DNA from: Streptomyces sp. NBC_01717
GTDB lineage: Bacteria; Actinomycetota; Actinomycetes; Streptomycetales; Streptomycetaceae
Assembly (NCBI RefSeq): GCF_036248255.1
Contig: NZ_CP109178.1
Coordinates: 496,001-560,000 of the forward strand
Direction of reading: 5' to 3'
Length of the DNA stretch: 64,000 nucleotides
Part shown: piece after piece, positions 17,782 to 26,705 of the stretch
Position numbering within the stretch: the first letter of the stretch is position 1
Layout: the number at the start of each line of letters is the position of its first letter
Program-made: the position numbers and the translations under genes
Notes under the pieces: generated by a model
What the model was told of the DNA's origin: nothing
The model's input: only the letters and a program-made list of their open reading frames with translations
Database searches by the model: none

Positions 17782-18311
17782 ATACGGGACGGTACCCGCG
17801 CACTGAACTCCGCGTGCCTGATGGCAAAATGCCAGGCCGCATCGCGGGCCTGGCACGCTCGGACAACCAGCTCTGGGGCAGTTGTCAGCTCCAGGCGGCG
17901 ACTGCTGTCCTCCCAGTTGAACGTGGCGAGGACACGGGAGTCGAACAGCCAGAAGTCGAACCTCGGCAGCTTCAACTCCTCCGCGTCCGACCGCAACATG
18001 TACCGGATGTCCTCGCCAGCGGCCAGGTTGTCCGGCGTGGTGGCGAGGAGGTAGCGCTGATTGTCCGTCGCTGGCTCATCGACCAGGCGCACGCGCTCGA
18101 TCCGCTTGCCCTGTGCGGTCTGTTCCCGCGCGTTGACGAACCACGGTCCGTCCTCGTCACGGGGCGGAACGATGCCGTTCAGGAACTGCTCGTACTCGTC
18201 CGTTTCCTGGTCGGCTGCGTAGCCGCGGCGCGTCTCCAACCGCCAGGCGGTGTGCTCGAACCCCTCCTGGAAGAAGTCGAGGATCTGCGAGGCGGGCACG
18301 GCATCCTGCAT
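17778..18311 (-). CDS. DUF6879 family protein
   Basis: 177 residues, starting MQDAVPASQILDFFQEGFEH. Motifs visible: HTAWRLETRRGYAADQETDE, ERVRLVDEPATDNQRYLL, EDIRYML, FDFWLFDSRVLATFNW. This is the family usually encoded beside XRE/DUF5753 regulators; here it overlaps that gene by four bases and starts one base after the stop of the upstream gene. Cytoplasmic; molecular role unknown, probably a partner or effector of the regulator. Confidence 0.8.
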   Translation of the reverse strand: MQDAVPASQILDFFQEGFEHTAWRLETRRGYAADQETDEYEQFLNGIVPPRDEDGPWFVNAREQTAQGKRIERVRLVDEPATDNQRYLLATTPDNLAAGEDIRYMLRSDAEELKLPRFDFWLFDSRVLATFNWEDSSRRLELTTAPELVVRACQARDAAWHFAIRHAEFSARVPSRM

Positions 18312-18312
18312 G

Positions 18313-18519
18313 TCACTCCTTGGGCGAGAAGTTGATCAGGAGAGCGCGATCGACGACGACCATCGTCTCGCCTGACAGCGGGTTGACCATCTGGGCGATG
18401 TCCTCGGGGTCAGCGAGCTTCCCTTGGACCAGGACTTCGCCAGTGTCCAGATCCTCGTACAAGGTCGGGCATTCGCCGGTCTTGCTGTTGGTGCCGAGCA
18501 TCCGCAGCCTGCGGGCCAT
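18313..18519 (-). CDS. Small hypothetical protein, first gene of the operon
   Basis: 68 residues: MARRLRMLGTNSKTGECPTL then YEDLDTGEVLVQGKLADPED and a beta-rich C terminus (ETMVVVDRALLINF). The ATG follows AGGGGAA at a good distance. One base separates its stop from the DUF6879 start. Often found just upstream of DUF6879/XRE pairs in Streptomyces. Confidence 0.7.
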   Translation of the reverse strand: MARRLRMLGTNSKTGECPTLYEDLDTGEVLVQGKLADPEDIAQMVNPLSGETMVVVDRALLINFSPKE

Positions 18520-18749
18520 GGTGGTTCCCCTCTCGGTCGTGATCCGGCCTGGCGGCCGGCTGCTGTGACGGTAGCCCGGCGGGCGAGAAACACACGAGAC
18601 CGCCCGAACGGACGAAAGCACCCTCCGTCCGGGGGATTTGGCGAAGGCTTGACCGCACGGGTGTGGTCCACGTACCAGCAGCAGGGCCGTCTGCATCACC
18701 AGGTGACCGGCCACCGCCCGGCCGTGTGGCGCCCCACGACGACCAGGGC

Positions 18750-20186
18750 TCAGCGCCGTACTATCCGGACCCGTGGCCATCGAACTGAGCGACGAACTGC
18801 GGCCCTGTCGTCGCTGGGGTCGCGAATCGCGGGCGCTGCGCAGCCTGCGCCTGTGCACCCTTCGCAGCCTGCACCTGTGCGCCCTTCGAGGGCCTGCGCG
18901 AGCGGCTGCGAGACATTCGACGCCCTCCTGGTGGGCGACGAGCCGGCGAGGAAGAGGTTGCGCGACCACCAGGGGAAGACGACTTCCAGCGAGATCGAGT
19001 CACAGAAGCTGTGGCGCTCGATCATGTCGGCGGCCTGGAGGGCGACGGCGGCGAACACCGGGGAGAGCGCACCGAACGTCGCGGGCAGGGTGACCGGGGT
19101 GGCCGACGCGATGGCTTGGGCGAACAGGACCTGTCGGAGCCGGATTTCGTGGGCGACCATGGAGTTGCGCAGGTACCAGGAGACGAGCTCGGGGAAGTGT
19201 CGCTGGGTCAGGATGCCTGCTTCGAGGCAGACGCCGACCGCGTCGCAGCGGACCTCGACCGGGTCCGGGCAGGGGATCCGGAAGCACGGCTTCGTGGCAC
19301 CGGAGATGTCGTCGGCTTCGGTGTGGAGCCATGTCATCGCCGCGACGTCCAGGGACGGCGTCTTGTAGTAGCGCAGACCGCCGCGCGCCAGCTGAATCTC
19401 GGGGGCGTCCCACAGCATGTCCGGGCAGGACACGGACGTGAGCTCGTAGACCGTCTCGGAGGGGGCGCACCAGCCGCCGGAGGCAACGAGGTTGCCCTGC
19501 GGCAGGCGGTTCTGGTCCGACGCCCGCAACGCTACGTTCGTGCCCTCGGGTGCACTCGAGGAGTCCGTGACGATGAGGTCCTCGGGGTACGGGTGCCGGT
19601 AGCTGATCACCTGGCCGACACCGCCGCCGGCCGTCTTGAGGGCGTTGGCGCGGCTGATGATGCCCGCGGTGATCTCACCGAAGCCTAGCGGGCTGCCCGG
19701 GGTGTAGCCGGGCACGTCGACCGCCGCGGTGACGGACGTGGTCGGTGCGGGCGGCTCGGGCAGGACGCGCGGCTGGTGCCGACGCACGTTGGACAGGTTC
19801 AGGGCCGGCCGGGCGACCAGAGAGGCGGTGGCGGTGGCCGGCTGCGCCGGTGCCTCGACCAGGGGCTCGGGCTCCGGGTCGGCGGCCGCGGTCGGCTCTG
19901 CCGGGGGCTCCTCGACCGGCTCGGCAGCGGGGTCATCGCCACGTACCTGGGCGGCGAGCTGCTCGATCTCGGTGGCGGCCTGCTGCGCCGCCTGGAGGCG
20001 GTTGGCCTGCTCCTGCCGAATGTCCTGGACGCCGGTGGCCAGGGCGCGCATCCGCGTCATGCCCTGATCGTCGATCGTGTTCTCTGCGGAAAGCTGAGCG
20101 AACGCGGCACGAGCCTGGTCGAGAGTCTCGGCAAGCTCGTCGTCATTGAGGGATCGAATGTCCTCGGGAAGCTCAAACTCGGCCAT
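18750..20186 (-). pseudogene. Phage major capsid protein, C-terminally truncated
   Basis: The N terminus is an acidic, helical scaffold-like segment (LPEDIRSLNDDELAETLDQA to IEQLAAQV) followed by a Pro/Ala/Glu linker, then capsid sequence such as YTPGSPLGFGEITAGIISRA, LYYKTPSLDV-type core (GGLRYYKTPSLDVAAMTWLH) and LEVVFPWWSRNLFLA. This is the layout of HK97-fold capsids of actinophages with a fused delta domain. After about residue 410 the sequence changes to Gly/Cys/Ala-rich low complexity with a tandem repeat, so the end of the capsid is lost. No other phage structural gene is adjacent. Confidence 0.75.
18840..18887. repeat. Two 24-bp tandem repeats
   Basis: Two adjacent 24-base units differing at two positions, starting GCAGCCTGC and ending CCCTTC. 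In one minus-strand frame they encode KGAQVQAA/KGAQAQAA. They sit at the point where capsid similarity stops. Confidence 0.65.
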
Positions 20187-20716
20187 GGGACGGATCTCCA
20201 GTGATCGATCTCGGAGTGTCCGGCCCAGAACCAGCGACGCTGCCCCAAAGCATAGCCAGATAGCAGCTTCACGGGTTCGTGGCTACGCCAGGTCTGCGGG
20301 TAGCCATGCGGTTCAGAAGGCGTCAGAGTGGGGTGCAGCTCACAAAGGTAAGTTCGAGCGTTTCGTCCACCGCCGAGGAAGCACCTGGCGCCAGGTCCGG
20401 GGCGCTCCAGCTCGAAGCACGGGCGCCATCGAACTGAAAGTGCCAGAACCCGAATTGCGGCAGCGCTGGCCAGTCTTCGGGCGCTGAGCGTTCCCAGGGT
20501 TCGGTCGGCGAACGGATGTGTCTGCCTCGCCGAAGTGCCGAAACGAGCGTGGCGGGGACGGCACTCGCGTCGCCTGCCCCAACCTCGACACGCAAACAAC
20601 CAGACTCGGGCCTGGAGGCCCGTGGCCGGGACCCACCTGCGGTGAAACGGCGCATGTTGTGCCCGGCCGGTCTCGCCATCCGCTCTTCAGCGAAGTCCCA
20701 CGTCAACGACCTGGTC
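20187..20716. other. Region without a confident gene
   Basis: A minus-strand frame ending at 20323 has a plausible C terminus (PALPQFGFWHFQFDGARASS) but no start with a ribosome site. I leave it uncalled. Confidence 0.35.
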
Positions 20717-21193
20717 CTACTCGGGTTCGGGCGTGGTGGCGATGAGGATCTGAGCGGCCTGGGTGATGTTGTCGGCGCGGACGGCGCGGGCCATCGCTTC
20801 GCGGGCGGCGTCGGCGGTGGTGTCCGGGGGAACCACCAGCAGGGCGAAGAGGTCGTTGTCGCCGCGGGTGATGAGGACGGTGTCGTCGCCGACCGGGTCG
20901 GAATCGAGGTGCACGACCTGGTCGTCGATGACCAGGCGGGTGGGGAGGCCGTTCCAGGCGGACGCGTCCAGACCCACCCGGGTGATCGGCCCGAGATGCC
21001 CGGTCAGCACGCTGATCAGCGCGGGCAGCTCGGTCTCGATGTCGCGCGTGCGCGGCCACCACGCGCCGTCCAGGAGCCCCTCCCGAGACCGCGTGGTCTC
21101 CAGCCGCAGCAGGGCCGTACCCGGTTTGACCGCCTGGTGGATCGCATCCGGCAGGAGTAGTGGGGGCGTGTGGGGGATGTCGGAGTCAGCCAT
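20717..21193 (-). CDS. DUF5994 family protein
   Basis: 158 residues with the family core LLDGAWWPRTRDIETELPAL, GPITRVGLDASAWNGLPTRL and LLVVPPDTTADAAREAM. Small cytoplasmic proteins of this family are abundant in Streptomyces and often sit among stress genes; biochemical role unknown. Divergent from a second DUF5994 gene 285 bases away. Confidence 0.85.
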   Translation of the reverse strand: MADSDIPHTPPLLLPDAIHQAVKPGTALLRLETTRSREGLLDGAWWPRTRDIETELPALISVLTGHLGPITRVGLDASAWNGLPTRLVIDDQVVHLDSDPVGDDTVLITRGDNDLFALLVVPPDTTADAAREAMARAVRADNITQAAQILIATTPEPE

Positions 21194-21478
21194 GTGAGTC
21201 CGCCCGTCTACGGGGTGCGGCCGTGCGTCGTCGCAGGTCGGCGCCGACGCCGGTGCCCGGTCGGCGACGTGCGCGAGCCCGCCGTAGCTTCACGATACTC
21301 CCGCCGCCCGATCCAGCGCCCGCCGGAAAATGCCTGGTCACGGCGGTCAGAGTCCGCTGAACAGGCGTAGAATGAAAGCACTGGGAGTACTTCGCACACC
21401 GGCTTTCACGCGGGTGTCATTTCCGGCGACCACGAAAAACCGGGCTGCCGACGGGCAGTCCGGGGGCAGGTCCGCAGC
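21194..21478. promoter_or_regulatory. Divergent promoter region between two DUF5994 genes
   Basis: 285 bases without a gene. The stretch at 21355-21400 is lower in GC than its surroundings (GAATGAAAGCACTG) and is a likely promoter for the plus-strand gene. No clear sigma box could be assigned. Confidence 0.35.
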
Positions 21479-22054
21479 ATGAGCACCATCCTCGACCGGA
21501 CCGCGCCCCGCGACTTCGCCGCAAAGTACCCGGCTCGCTTGTCCCTCACCCCGAAGACCACGCTCGCCGGCCAGCTGGACGGGGCCTGGTGGCCCTTCTC
21601 CCGCGACCTCGAAGCCGAGCTTCCACCGCTCGCCGCCGCCCTGGAGGAACCCTGGGGCCGCGTTACTCGCGTCACCGTGAACCCCACCCGCTGGCTCGTC
21701 GTACCGCACACGGTTGCCGTGGACGGGCGCATGCTGCACGTGGGCTGGTTCACCGAACAGGACCCCGACAAGCTGATCCTGCTCTCCTACACCGCCGGCC
21801 GCTGGGACCTCCTCGTCATCTCGCCCGAGACCGAACCCGCCGCTGCGGCCCGCCTGATGGCCGCCGCAGCGATCCCGGGCAGCGTCCTCACCGCAGGCGT
21901 CCTAATGACCAACGAATCCGTCATCGGGCGCGGCATCCGTGATGCCGTGCGCCGGGAAGCCACCTGGGAGGGCGAAGGCGGGGCCTGCATGCCCCCCTTC
22001 GGGAACCCGATGGGACGAAGCGCCCTGCCGCTGCCCGAAAACGGCTGGAGGTGA
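21479..22054 (+). CDS. DUF5994 family protein
   Basis: 191 residues. Core motifs: LDGAWWPFSRDLEAELPPLA, GRVTRVTVNPTRWLVVPHTV, DKLILLSYTAGRWDLLVISP. The tail is longer than in the divergent paralogue and extends to about residue 190 (PFGNPMGRSALPLPENGWR). Overlaps the next start as GTGA, so it heads a small operon. Confidence 0.85.
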   Translation: MSTILDRTAPRDFAAKYPARLSLTPKTTLAGQLDGAWWPFSRDLEAELPPLAAALEEPWGRVTRVTVNPTRWLVVPHTVAVDGRMLHVGWFTEQDPDKLILLSYTAGRWDLLVISPETEPAAAARLMAAAAIPGSVLTAGVLMTNESVIGRGIRDAVRREATWEGEGGACMPPFGNPMGRSALPLPENGWR

Positions 22055-22248
22055 GCTCCGTGGAGACCTTCGTCCTCATTGCGGTGATCGTCCTCGCGAT
22101 CGGCATCGGAATGCGACTGATCCACCTGCTCAACGCCCAGCACGACGCACGGATCGCGGCTCACCACTTCAGCGACCCCCTGCCGAGACCTCCCGGCCTG
22201 CCGGACGACACCAGTCGTCGAGCCCACCGCACGGATGTCGACCGGTGA
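22051..22248 (+). CDS. Small single-pass membrane protein
   Basis: 65 residues from GTG: one N-terminal membrane helix (TFVLIAVIVLAIGIGMRLIH) and a polar Pro/Arg-rich tail. Overlaps the DUF5994 stop by four bases. Unknown function. Confidence 0.6.
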   Translation: MSSVETFVLIAVIVLAIGIGMRLIHLLNAQHDARIAAHHFSDPLPRPPGLPDDTSRRAHRTDVDR

Positions 22249-22342
22249 GGAACAGACCTTCCTCCGACCGGGGGCAGCGGGCGGGGCGCCACGGCGCCCC
22301 GACCCGTCGGCTTCTCTCCCACCCCGAAGGGAACACGCCCAC

Positions 22343-22609
22343 GTGAAGTACATCGAGACCCAGACACTACCGTCGCTCGGGCACGCCGAGGTACGGATCA
22401 TCGCGCACACGCCCGAAGCCGCCCGAGCGGTCGCGGAAGCCCTTCGCGGCTGCTTCGCCGGCGCGGAACAGCGCAGCTATCCCGGCATCGACGGCGACAC
22501 CCGCCTCCACCTCACCGTGGACACCGCAGCACCCGCCGGCCCCGCCCGCTCCTGGCTGGCCGCCAGCCGGACCCCCGTCGGCACCGGCGCCCACTCCGAC
22601 GAGACCTAA
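22343..22609 (+). CDS. Hypothetical protein, 88 aa
   Basis: GTG start, VKYIETQTLPSLGHAEVRII. The sequence alternates strands and one helix (TPEAARAVAEALRGCFAGAE) and resembles small Streptomyces proteins found with DUF5994 genes. No named family. Probably in one transcript with its neighbours. Confidence 0.6.
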   Translation: MKYIETQTLPSLGHAEVRIIAHTPEAARAVAEALRGCFAGAEQRSYPGIDGDTRLHLTVDTAAPAGPARSWLAASRTPVGTGAHSDET

Positions 22610-22659
22610 GAGCCCCGACGGGCCCCGGAACCCACCCCCGCCCACGAGAGGACGCGGTC

Positions 22660-22932
22660 ATGGCCACACTGCGCGAACGCAAGACCTACCGCGATCAGGT
22701 GCTCCGAGTCCTGTACGAAGCCGTCGAAGGCAACCGCCTCCTCGGCATCACCGGGGCACAGCTGCGGCGCGACCTCCACGTACCGGAACAGGACCTGGCC
22801 GCCGCCTGCACCTACCTGGCGGGCGAAGGCCTGATCACCGTCGACTGGGAACCGGGCAACACCCCCGCGATGGTCACCCTCACCCACGAGGGAATCCGGC
22901 GCATGGAGTCCGAGGAGGAAGAGCACTGCTGA
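22660..22932 (+). CDS. Winged-helix-like small protein
   Basis: 90 residues preceded by GAGAGGA. It reads MATLRERKTYRDQVLRVLYE, then GITGAQLRRDLHVPEQDLAA and YLAGEGLITVDWEPGNTPAM. The helix-helix-wing order fits a minimal winged-helix DNA-binding fold. Acidic C terminus. Target unknown. Confidence 0.65.
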   Translation: MATLRERKTYRDQVLRVLYEAVEGNRLLGITGAQLRRDLHVPEQDLAAACTYLAGEGLITVDWEPGNTPAMVTLTHEGIRRMESEEEEHC

Positions 22933-23716
22933 ATCCGCTTGCACACGTGAAGGGCCTGGCACCGTGGGTACCCGATGCTTCAGCTCCGCGTCCCCGACGC
23001 GGCCACAAGGCTCCACAACGTCAAACCCGACAGGCCCGTGCCCCATACATGCCCTTGGGGACGGCGAACATCGGTCAACACGAGTACGGCAGAGTCCCCG
23101 CGCCGAGTCGCTGGCACCCGATAGGCCCAGGTCAGACGCCACATTGAAGCCTGGCAGGAAAAGATTCTTCAGCTCCGCGTTCAGCCCCTTGCCGACCTTC
23201 CGCTCCGCCCGGGTATTGATCTTCAGAACGAGCTTTTCGAGTCCCCAAGACCAAGATCAAGTGCAGCGTTACTGGCTGTTCCCCTGGTCCCCACGGCCGG
23301 GTGAGGAGCACCCGTTTGCTCAGGAGACCATGCATATCAACGGTTCTGACGGGGTGTGACATGCCGTCTCTGGCGTAATCGGCTCATTGGGGCGGTTGGC
23401 GGTGCCAGGCTGTACGGGGCGACCACTGTCGTGGCCGGAGCCCCGTGTGTACGGGGCGTGTGAGCGCTCTTGGAGCGGATCGCCCTTGTGTGCCCGATGG
23501 ATCCGGGTGCGTCGGGTCGGGGCACTGTGAGCCGGAATGCGTGGCCAGGGAGTTGAAGGCGCCGGCGTCGAGGGGCGGGAGAAGGTGATCTCCATCCTGG
23601 CCAGCACCACCTCGTACCGGCGCCTGGCCACCGAAAGTGAGCGCCAGGTCGCCTGGCGAACACCTCGGGCAGACAGCCGCCCGGTGTTTTTTTCCCCGAG
23701 GCCGCGGGATGAAGGG
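22933..23716. other. Region without a recognisable gene
   Basis: About 780 bases with only short or compositionally odd frames. One plus-strand frame (about 23140-23300) reads RRHIEAWQEKILQLRVQPLA and may be a relic, but it has no start and no family. Confidence 0.4.
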
Positions 23717-24275
23717 ATGCAAGCAGCGATGACCGAAGGCGGGCGGAACCCGAGCAGCTTCGGGGTGGACCGGTCGGAGGGATTTGGTGAGCGGTTGCTG
23801 GGCGTGCTGCTGGACCGGACTCACGAGATGCCGCCGCAGCTGATCGCCCCACTCGTTGCGGAAGAGGTGGCCAGGGTCGGTGGCCGGGACCTCTCGATCC
23901 TCTTGCAGGACTACGAACAAATGCGGCTGGTACCGCTGCCGGGCCGGCGGCTGACGGTCGGTGACCCCGAACCGGTCGAGGACTCCCCCGCCGGCGAGGC
24001 GTTCTTGAGCCGCAAAGCGGTAGAGGTGCCCCAGGACGGCAGCGTGCGGATGTATCTGCCGCTACTGGACGGCAGCGACCAGATCGGCGCGATGGCCGTC
24101 ACCCTGGACAGCGTCGATGACGACGACCGGCGGCTGCTGCGCAGACTCGCCGGGTTGGTCGCAGACATGATCGTCGCCAAGGACGCCTACACCGACCTGT
24201 TCTTCCAGACCCGACGCAGCGCCCCGATGAGCGTGGCCGCGGAGATCCAGTGGTCGTTGCTGCCCCCGCTCCGCC
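23717..24275 (+). pseudogene. GAF-like sensor of a SpoIIE-type phosphatase, truncated
   Basis: From ATG 23717/23729 the product reads GFGERLLGVLLDRTHEMPPQ, a GAF-like domain (DLSILLQDYEQMRLVPLPGR to VRMYLPLLDGSDQIGAMAV) and the pre-phosphatase linker SVAAEIQWSLLPPL. The PP2C/SpoIIE domain should follow but the sequence changes near 24275 into an antisense gene. This is the second sensor in the window to lose its phosphatase at the same linker. Confidence 0.7.
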
Positions 24276-24279
24276 CGCG

Positions 24280-24508
24280 CGAGCCACAGCACCCGCGCCT
24301 CATGCAGTTCCTCCACCGCCCGCACCAGCGCGTCCGGGTCCCCCTCCAGCCGCCGGGGGATCGCGGCGCTGAGCGTGAGGTGGTGGTACGTCGCCCGGAA
24401 GCCGTACGGAGCAAAGAGGGTGATGCAGGTCCGCAGCGCACTGTGCCGGCGGCGGAGAGGAAGGCGGGCGTCGTGCACGTGCGCTCGATGGGTCAGGAAA
24501 CTGGTCAT
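24280..24508 (-). pseudogene. Hypothetical protein truncated at its 3' end
   Basis: Starts MTSFLTHRAHVHDARLPLRR and continues CITLFAPYGFRATYHHLTLS to RAVEELHEARVLWLARAERG, then runs into the SpoIIE-sensor remnant at about 24280. The start overlaps the upstream stop as ATGA. Family unknown. Confidence 0.5.
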
Positions 24509-25125
24509 TGTGTGGGCGCCAGGTCCAGTGCCCGTGCCAGGGCGGCAGTGACGGCCGCAGCGTGTGCCGGCAGGTGTTGTTCAGCCCAGCTTCCGCCAAG
24601 GCTGAGGAAGTCCTGCAGATCCTGCTGGGCGCCCGCGACGAGCCTGCGTACCTGGTCTACCGACAGCTCGATCACCGGGCTGCCATCCGTCCCATGGGCG
24701 TCGAGCGTCAGCCGGACGATGTCGCCGACACGTTCGGCCACCGAGAACGGGTCGTGGCCGAAGTAGGAGCAGCCGGTGCCGTCCAGCACCTCCAGCCAGT
24801 CCCGCCAGGTCTCCAGGCCGTTGCAGCAACCCGGCTCGACGAAAACGGTATCGGTGGCGTTGTCGGTCACCCGGAAGCCGCCGGCGGCGAACAGGTCAGG
24901 CATGGTGAGCAGCCCGTGCAGGAATGTGCCGAGTGGGTCGGTCGGGCACGGCCTGTGCTCCTCCTCCGGCTCGAAGTCGTTGCAGTCGGCGATTCGCATA
25001 ACGGCCGTGCCGACCTCCGCCGGAGTCAGCTCCCCGTTCAGCACGAGGTGGCCATATGGCTCGTGCTCGCCAACCGGCCAGAGCTCGAAGTCGTCGGCAG
25101 CAGAGATCTCCAGAACGGGTTGCAT
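24505..25125 (-). CDS. Hypothetical protein, 206 aa
   Basis: Starts MQPVLEISAADDFELWPVGE and contains LNGELTPAEVGTAVMRIADC, FVEPGCCNGLETWRDWLEVL and FGHDPFSVAERVGDIVRLTL. Looks like a soluble alpha/beta protein whose homologues I know only as hypothetical Streptomyces proteins. A GTG nine bases upstream is an alternative start. Translationally coupled to the truncated gene downstream. Confidence 0.6.
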   Translation of the reverse strand: MQPVLEISAADDFELWPVGEHEPYGHLVLNGELTPAEVGTAVMRIADCNDFEPEEEHRPCPTDPLGTFLHGLLTMPDLFAAGGFRVTDNATDTVFVEPGCCNGLETWRDWLEVLDGTGCSYFGHDPFSVAERVGDIVRLTLDAHGTDGSPVIELSVDQVRRLVAGAQQDLQDFLSLGGSWAEQHLPAHAAAVTAALARALDLAPTQ

Positions 25126-25270
25126 CACAATCACATGGGGATGATGCCGGACCCACTGCTACGTCGCCACGGCTTTCAGCTGCGGCATTGGGCTAGGAGG
25201 GGGCCCGATACCTGGGCAGTTTCGCGGTGCGCTGACGACGAACTCCGGGGCGGGGGCGTGGCGGTCATGA

Positions 25271-25374
25271 GGTGTCCGGATGGCTGTCCGGACACCGGCC
25301 GGACCGTTGTCCGGCCGGTGTCCGCGTGCTGGCGTTCGTGCAGGTCGGCGCGCGTCCGGACGTGTCCGGACACG
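25271..25374. repeat. Cluster of GTCCGGAC-type palindromes
   Basis: Four dyads in about 105 bases: GGTGTCCGGA/TCCGGACACC (25271-25296), ACACCGGCCGGAC/GTCCGGCCGGTGT with a 4-base loop (25292-25321), CGTCCGGACG (25353-25362) and CGTGTCCGGACACG (25361-25374). They share the GTCCGG core and overlap, so alternative hairpins are possible. The cluster lies just past the stop of the gene ending at 25385 and upstream of the 24505-25125 gene. Confidence 0.75.
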
Positions 25375-25384
25375 CTGTCCGGGG

Positions 25385-26083
25385 TCAGGCGGCTGCGAGT
25401 TCGGCGCCGAGGTCGGCGATGAACGCGGCGGCCGTGTCGCGGGTGGGCTGGGCGGTCTTGATGAGCTGCCAGATCTCGCCGGGGGTGATGTCGAACGGGA
25501 CGGCCAGCTCGCTGAGGATCCGGCCGCCGTCGAACACGGTCAGGTGGCCCGGCAGGTGGGCGGCCGTGCGCGCGCCTTCGTGCGGCCGGTAGGTCGTCGG
25601 GGCCTGGTCGGCGCGGCCGTGGACTTCGACCTCGGCGGCCAGGTGGTCGTAGTCGCTGTGCAGGCGGATGAGGGCGACGAGCACGGCGTTGGCTACGTCT
25701 TCGTCGCGGCAGTCGAGGTGCCGGGAGAGGTCGAGGAAGCGGGCGCGCAGCTCGTTCTCCTGGCGGACGTGCTCGGGGTCGGCGGGGAGCAGGTCGGGCA
25801 GGTCGGGCGCGTAGCCGATGGCGGGCGCCGAGACGTAGTCGATGACCGCGGCCGGGATGCCGGTCACCGCGCGGGCGGCGGCCATGCGGGCGCGCCACAG
25901 CGCCTGGTCGGCCGCATCGGGGAGGCGGTCGGCGTCGGCGGCCTCGCGGAGCTCCTTCGCCGCGCGCGTCAGGTTCCGGGCGATGTTGCGAAGCGCGTTG
26001 CCCTCGGGGTGGTCCTGGGCGCGGCCTCGGACGATCTTCGCGAGGAGCTGGGCGCGGGTGGCGGCCGTCAGGTGCGTGTTCAT
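25385..26083 (-). CDS. Hypothetical protein, 232 aa
   Basis: Mostly helical and charged: MNTHLTAATRAQLLAKIVRG, then ALRNIARNLTRAAKELREAA and a long middle helix around PEHVRQENELRARFLDLSRH. It precedes an HNH nuclease and a zinc-finger protein on the same strand with short gaps, an arrangement usual in phage- or plasmid-derived segments. No domain recognised. Confidence 0.6.
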   Translation of the reverse strand: MNTHLTAATRAQLLAKIVRGRAQDHPEGNALRNIARNLTRAAKELREAADADRLPDAADQALWRARMAAARAVTGIPAAVIDYVSAPAIGYAPDLPDLLPADPEHVRQENELRARFLDLSRHLDCRDEDVANAVLVALIRLHSDYDHLAAEVEVHGRADQAPTTYRPHEGARTAAHLPGHLTVFDGGRILSELAVPFDITPGEIWQLIKTAQPTRDTAAAFIADLGAELAAA

Positions 26084-26106
26084 CAGGGAGTCCTCTCTCG
26101 GTGGCT

Positions 26107-26691
26107 TCAGTGCTTGCGGGCGCGGCGGGCCCGGCGCTTATCGCGGCAGGCGATGCAGACGCGCCACCCGTTGCTGTCGCGGCCGGTGTTCTCGGCGGTG
26201 AACCTGTGTCCGTTACGGCAGTGCGTGCTGGACGGGGGCCGACCGCCGCGCCGCTCCTCGTTCCACGCCTCGTGGTTGGCGTTCACGCAGGTGACGCAGG
26301 TGCGATTGCCTCGGCTGTTGCGGGCGGTGTTCTCCGGGGTGAACTCGTGACCGTTGGAGCAGTGGGTCTTGCTGGCATTGGCGGCCACGACCGTCTCGCC
26401 GCGCAGGACGTTCGCGCCGTTGGTCACGACCTCCAGGTGGCCGACGTTCACGCACGGGTGGACCCGGCACCTGTGGTCGATGACGGCTCGCTGTCCGTCG
26501 ATCTCGTCGGGGATCTCACCGTGAACGGCCTCGTAGGCCAGGCGATGGGCGAGGACCGACTCGCCTTGCCAGCTGAACTTGCCGTAGCCCGGCTTCTGGG
26601 TGGCGCGCGTCCAGATCAGGCAAGGGGTCTCGTAGCCGCGGTCCTCCTCGCGGGTCTTGGACCAGAACCGGGCGGGCAGTTCGAACGACAT
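26107..26691 (-). CDS. HNH endonuclease (HNH_3 type)
   Basis: The ATG at 26691 has AAGGAAG upstream. The nuclease core reads HRLAYEAVHGEIPD then VIDHRCRVHPCVNVGHLEVV, with the metal-binding His/Asn/His pattern. Two further Cys-His units follow (CSNGHEFTPENTARNSRGNR ... CVTC and CRNGHRFTAENTGR ... CIAC), repeated zinc-binding modules typical of phage HNH proteins. 194 residues. Likely a DNA-nicking enzyme from a phage or mobile element. Confidence 0.85.
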   Translation of the reverse strand: MSFELPARFWSKTREEDRGYETPCLIWTRATQKPGYGKFSWQGESVLAHRLAYEAVHGEIPDEIDGQRAVIDHRCRVHPCVNVGHLEVVTNGANVLRGETVVAANASKTHCSNGHEFTPENTARNSRGNRTCVTCVNANHEAWNEERRGGRPPSSTHCRNGHRFTAENTGRDSNGWRVCIACRDKRRARRARKH

Positions 26692-26705
26692 TGGGTGACT
26701 TCCTT

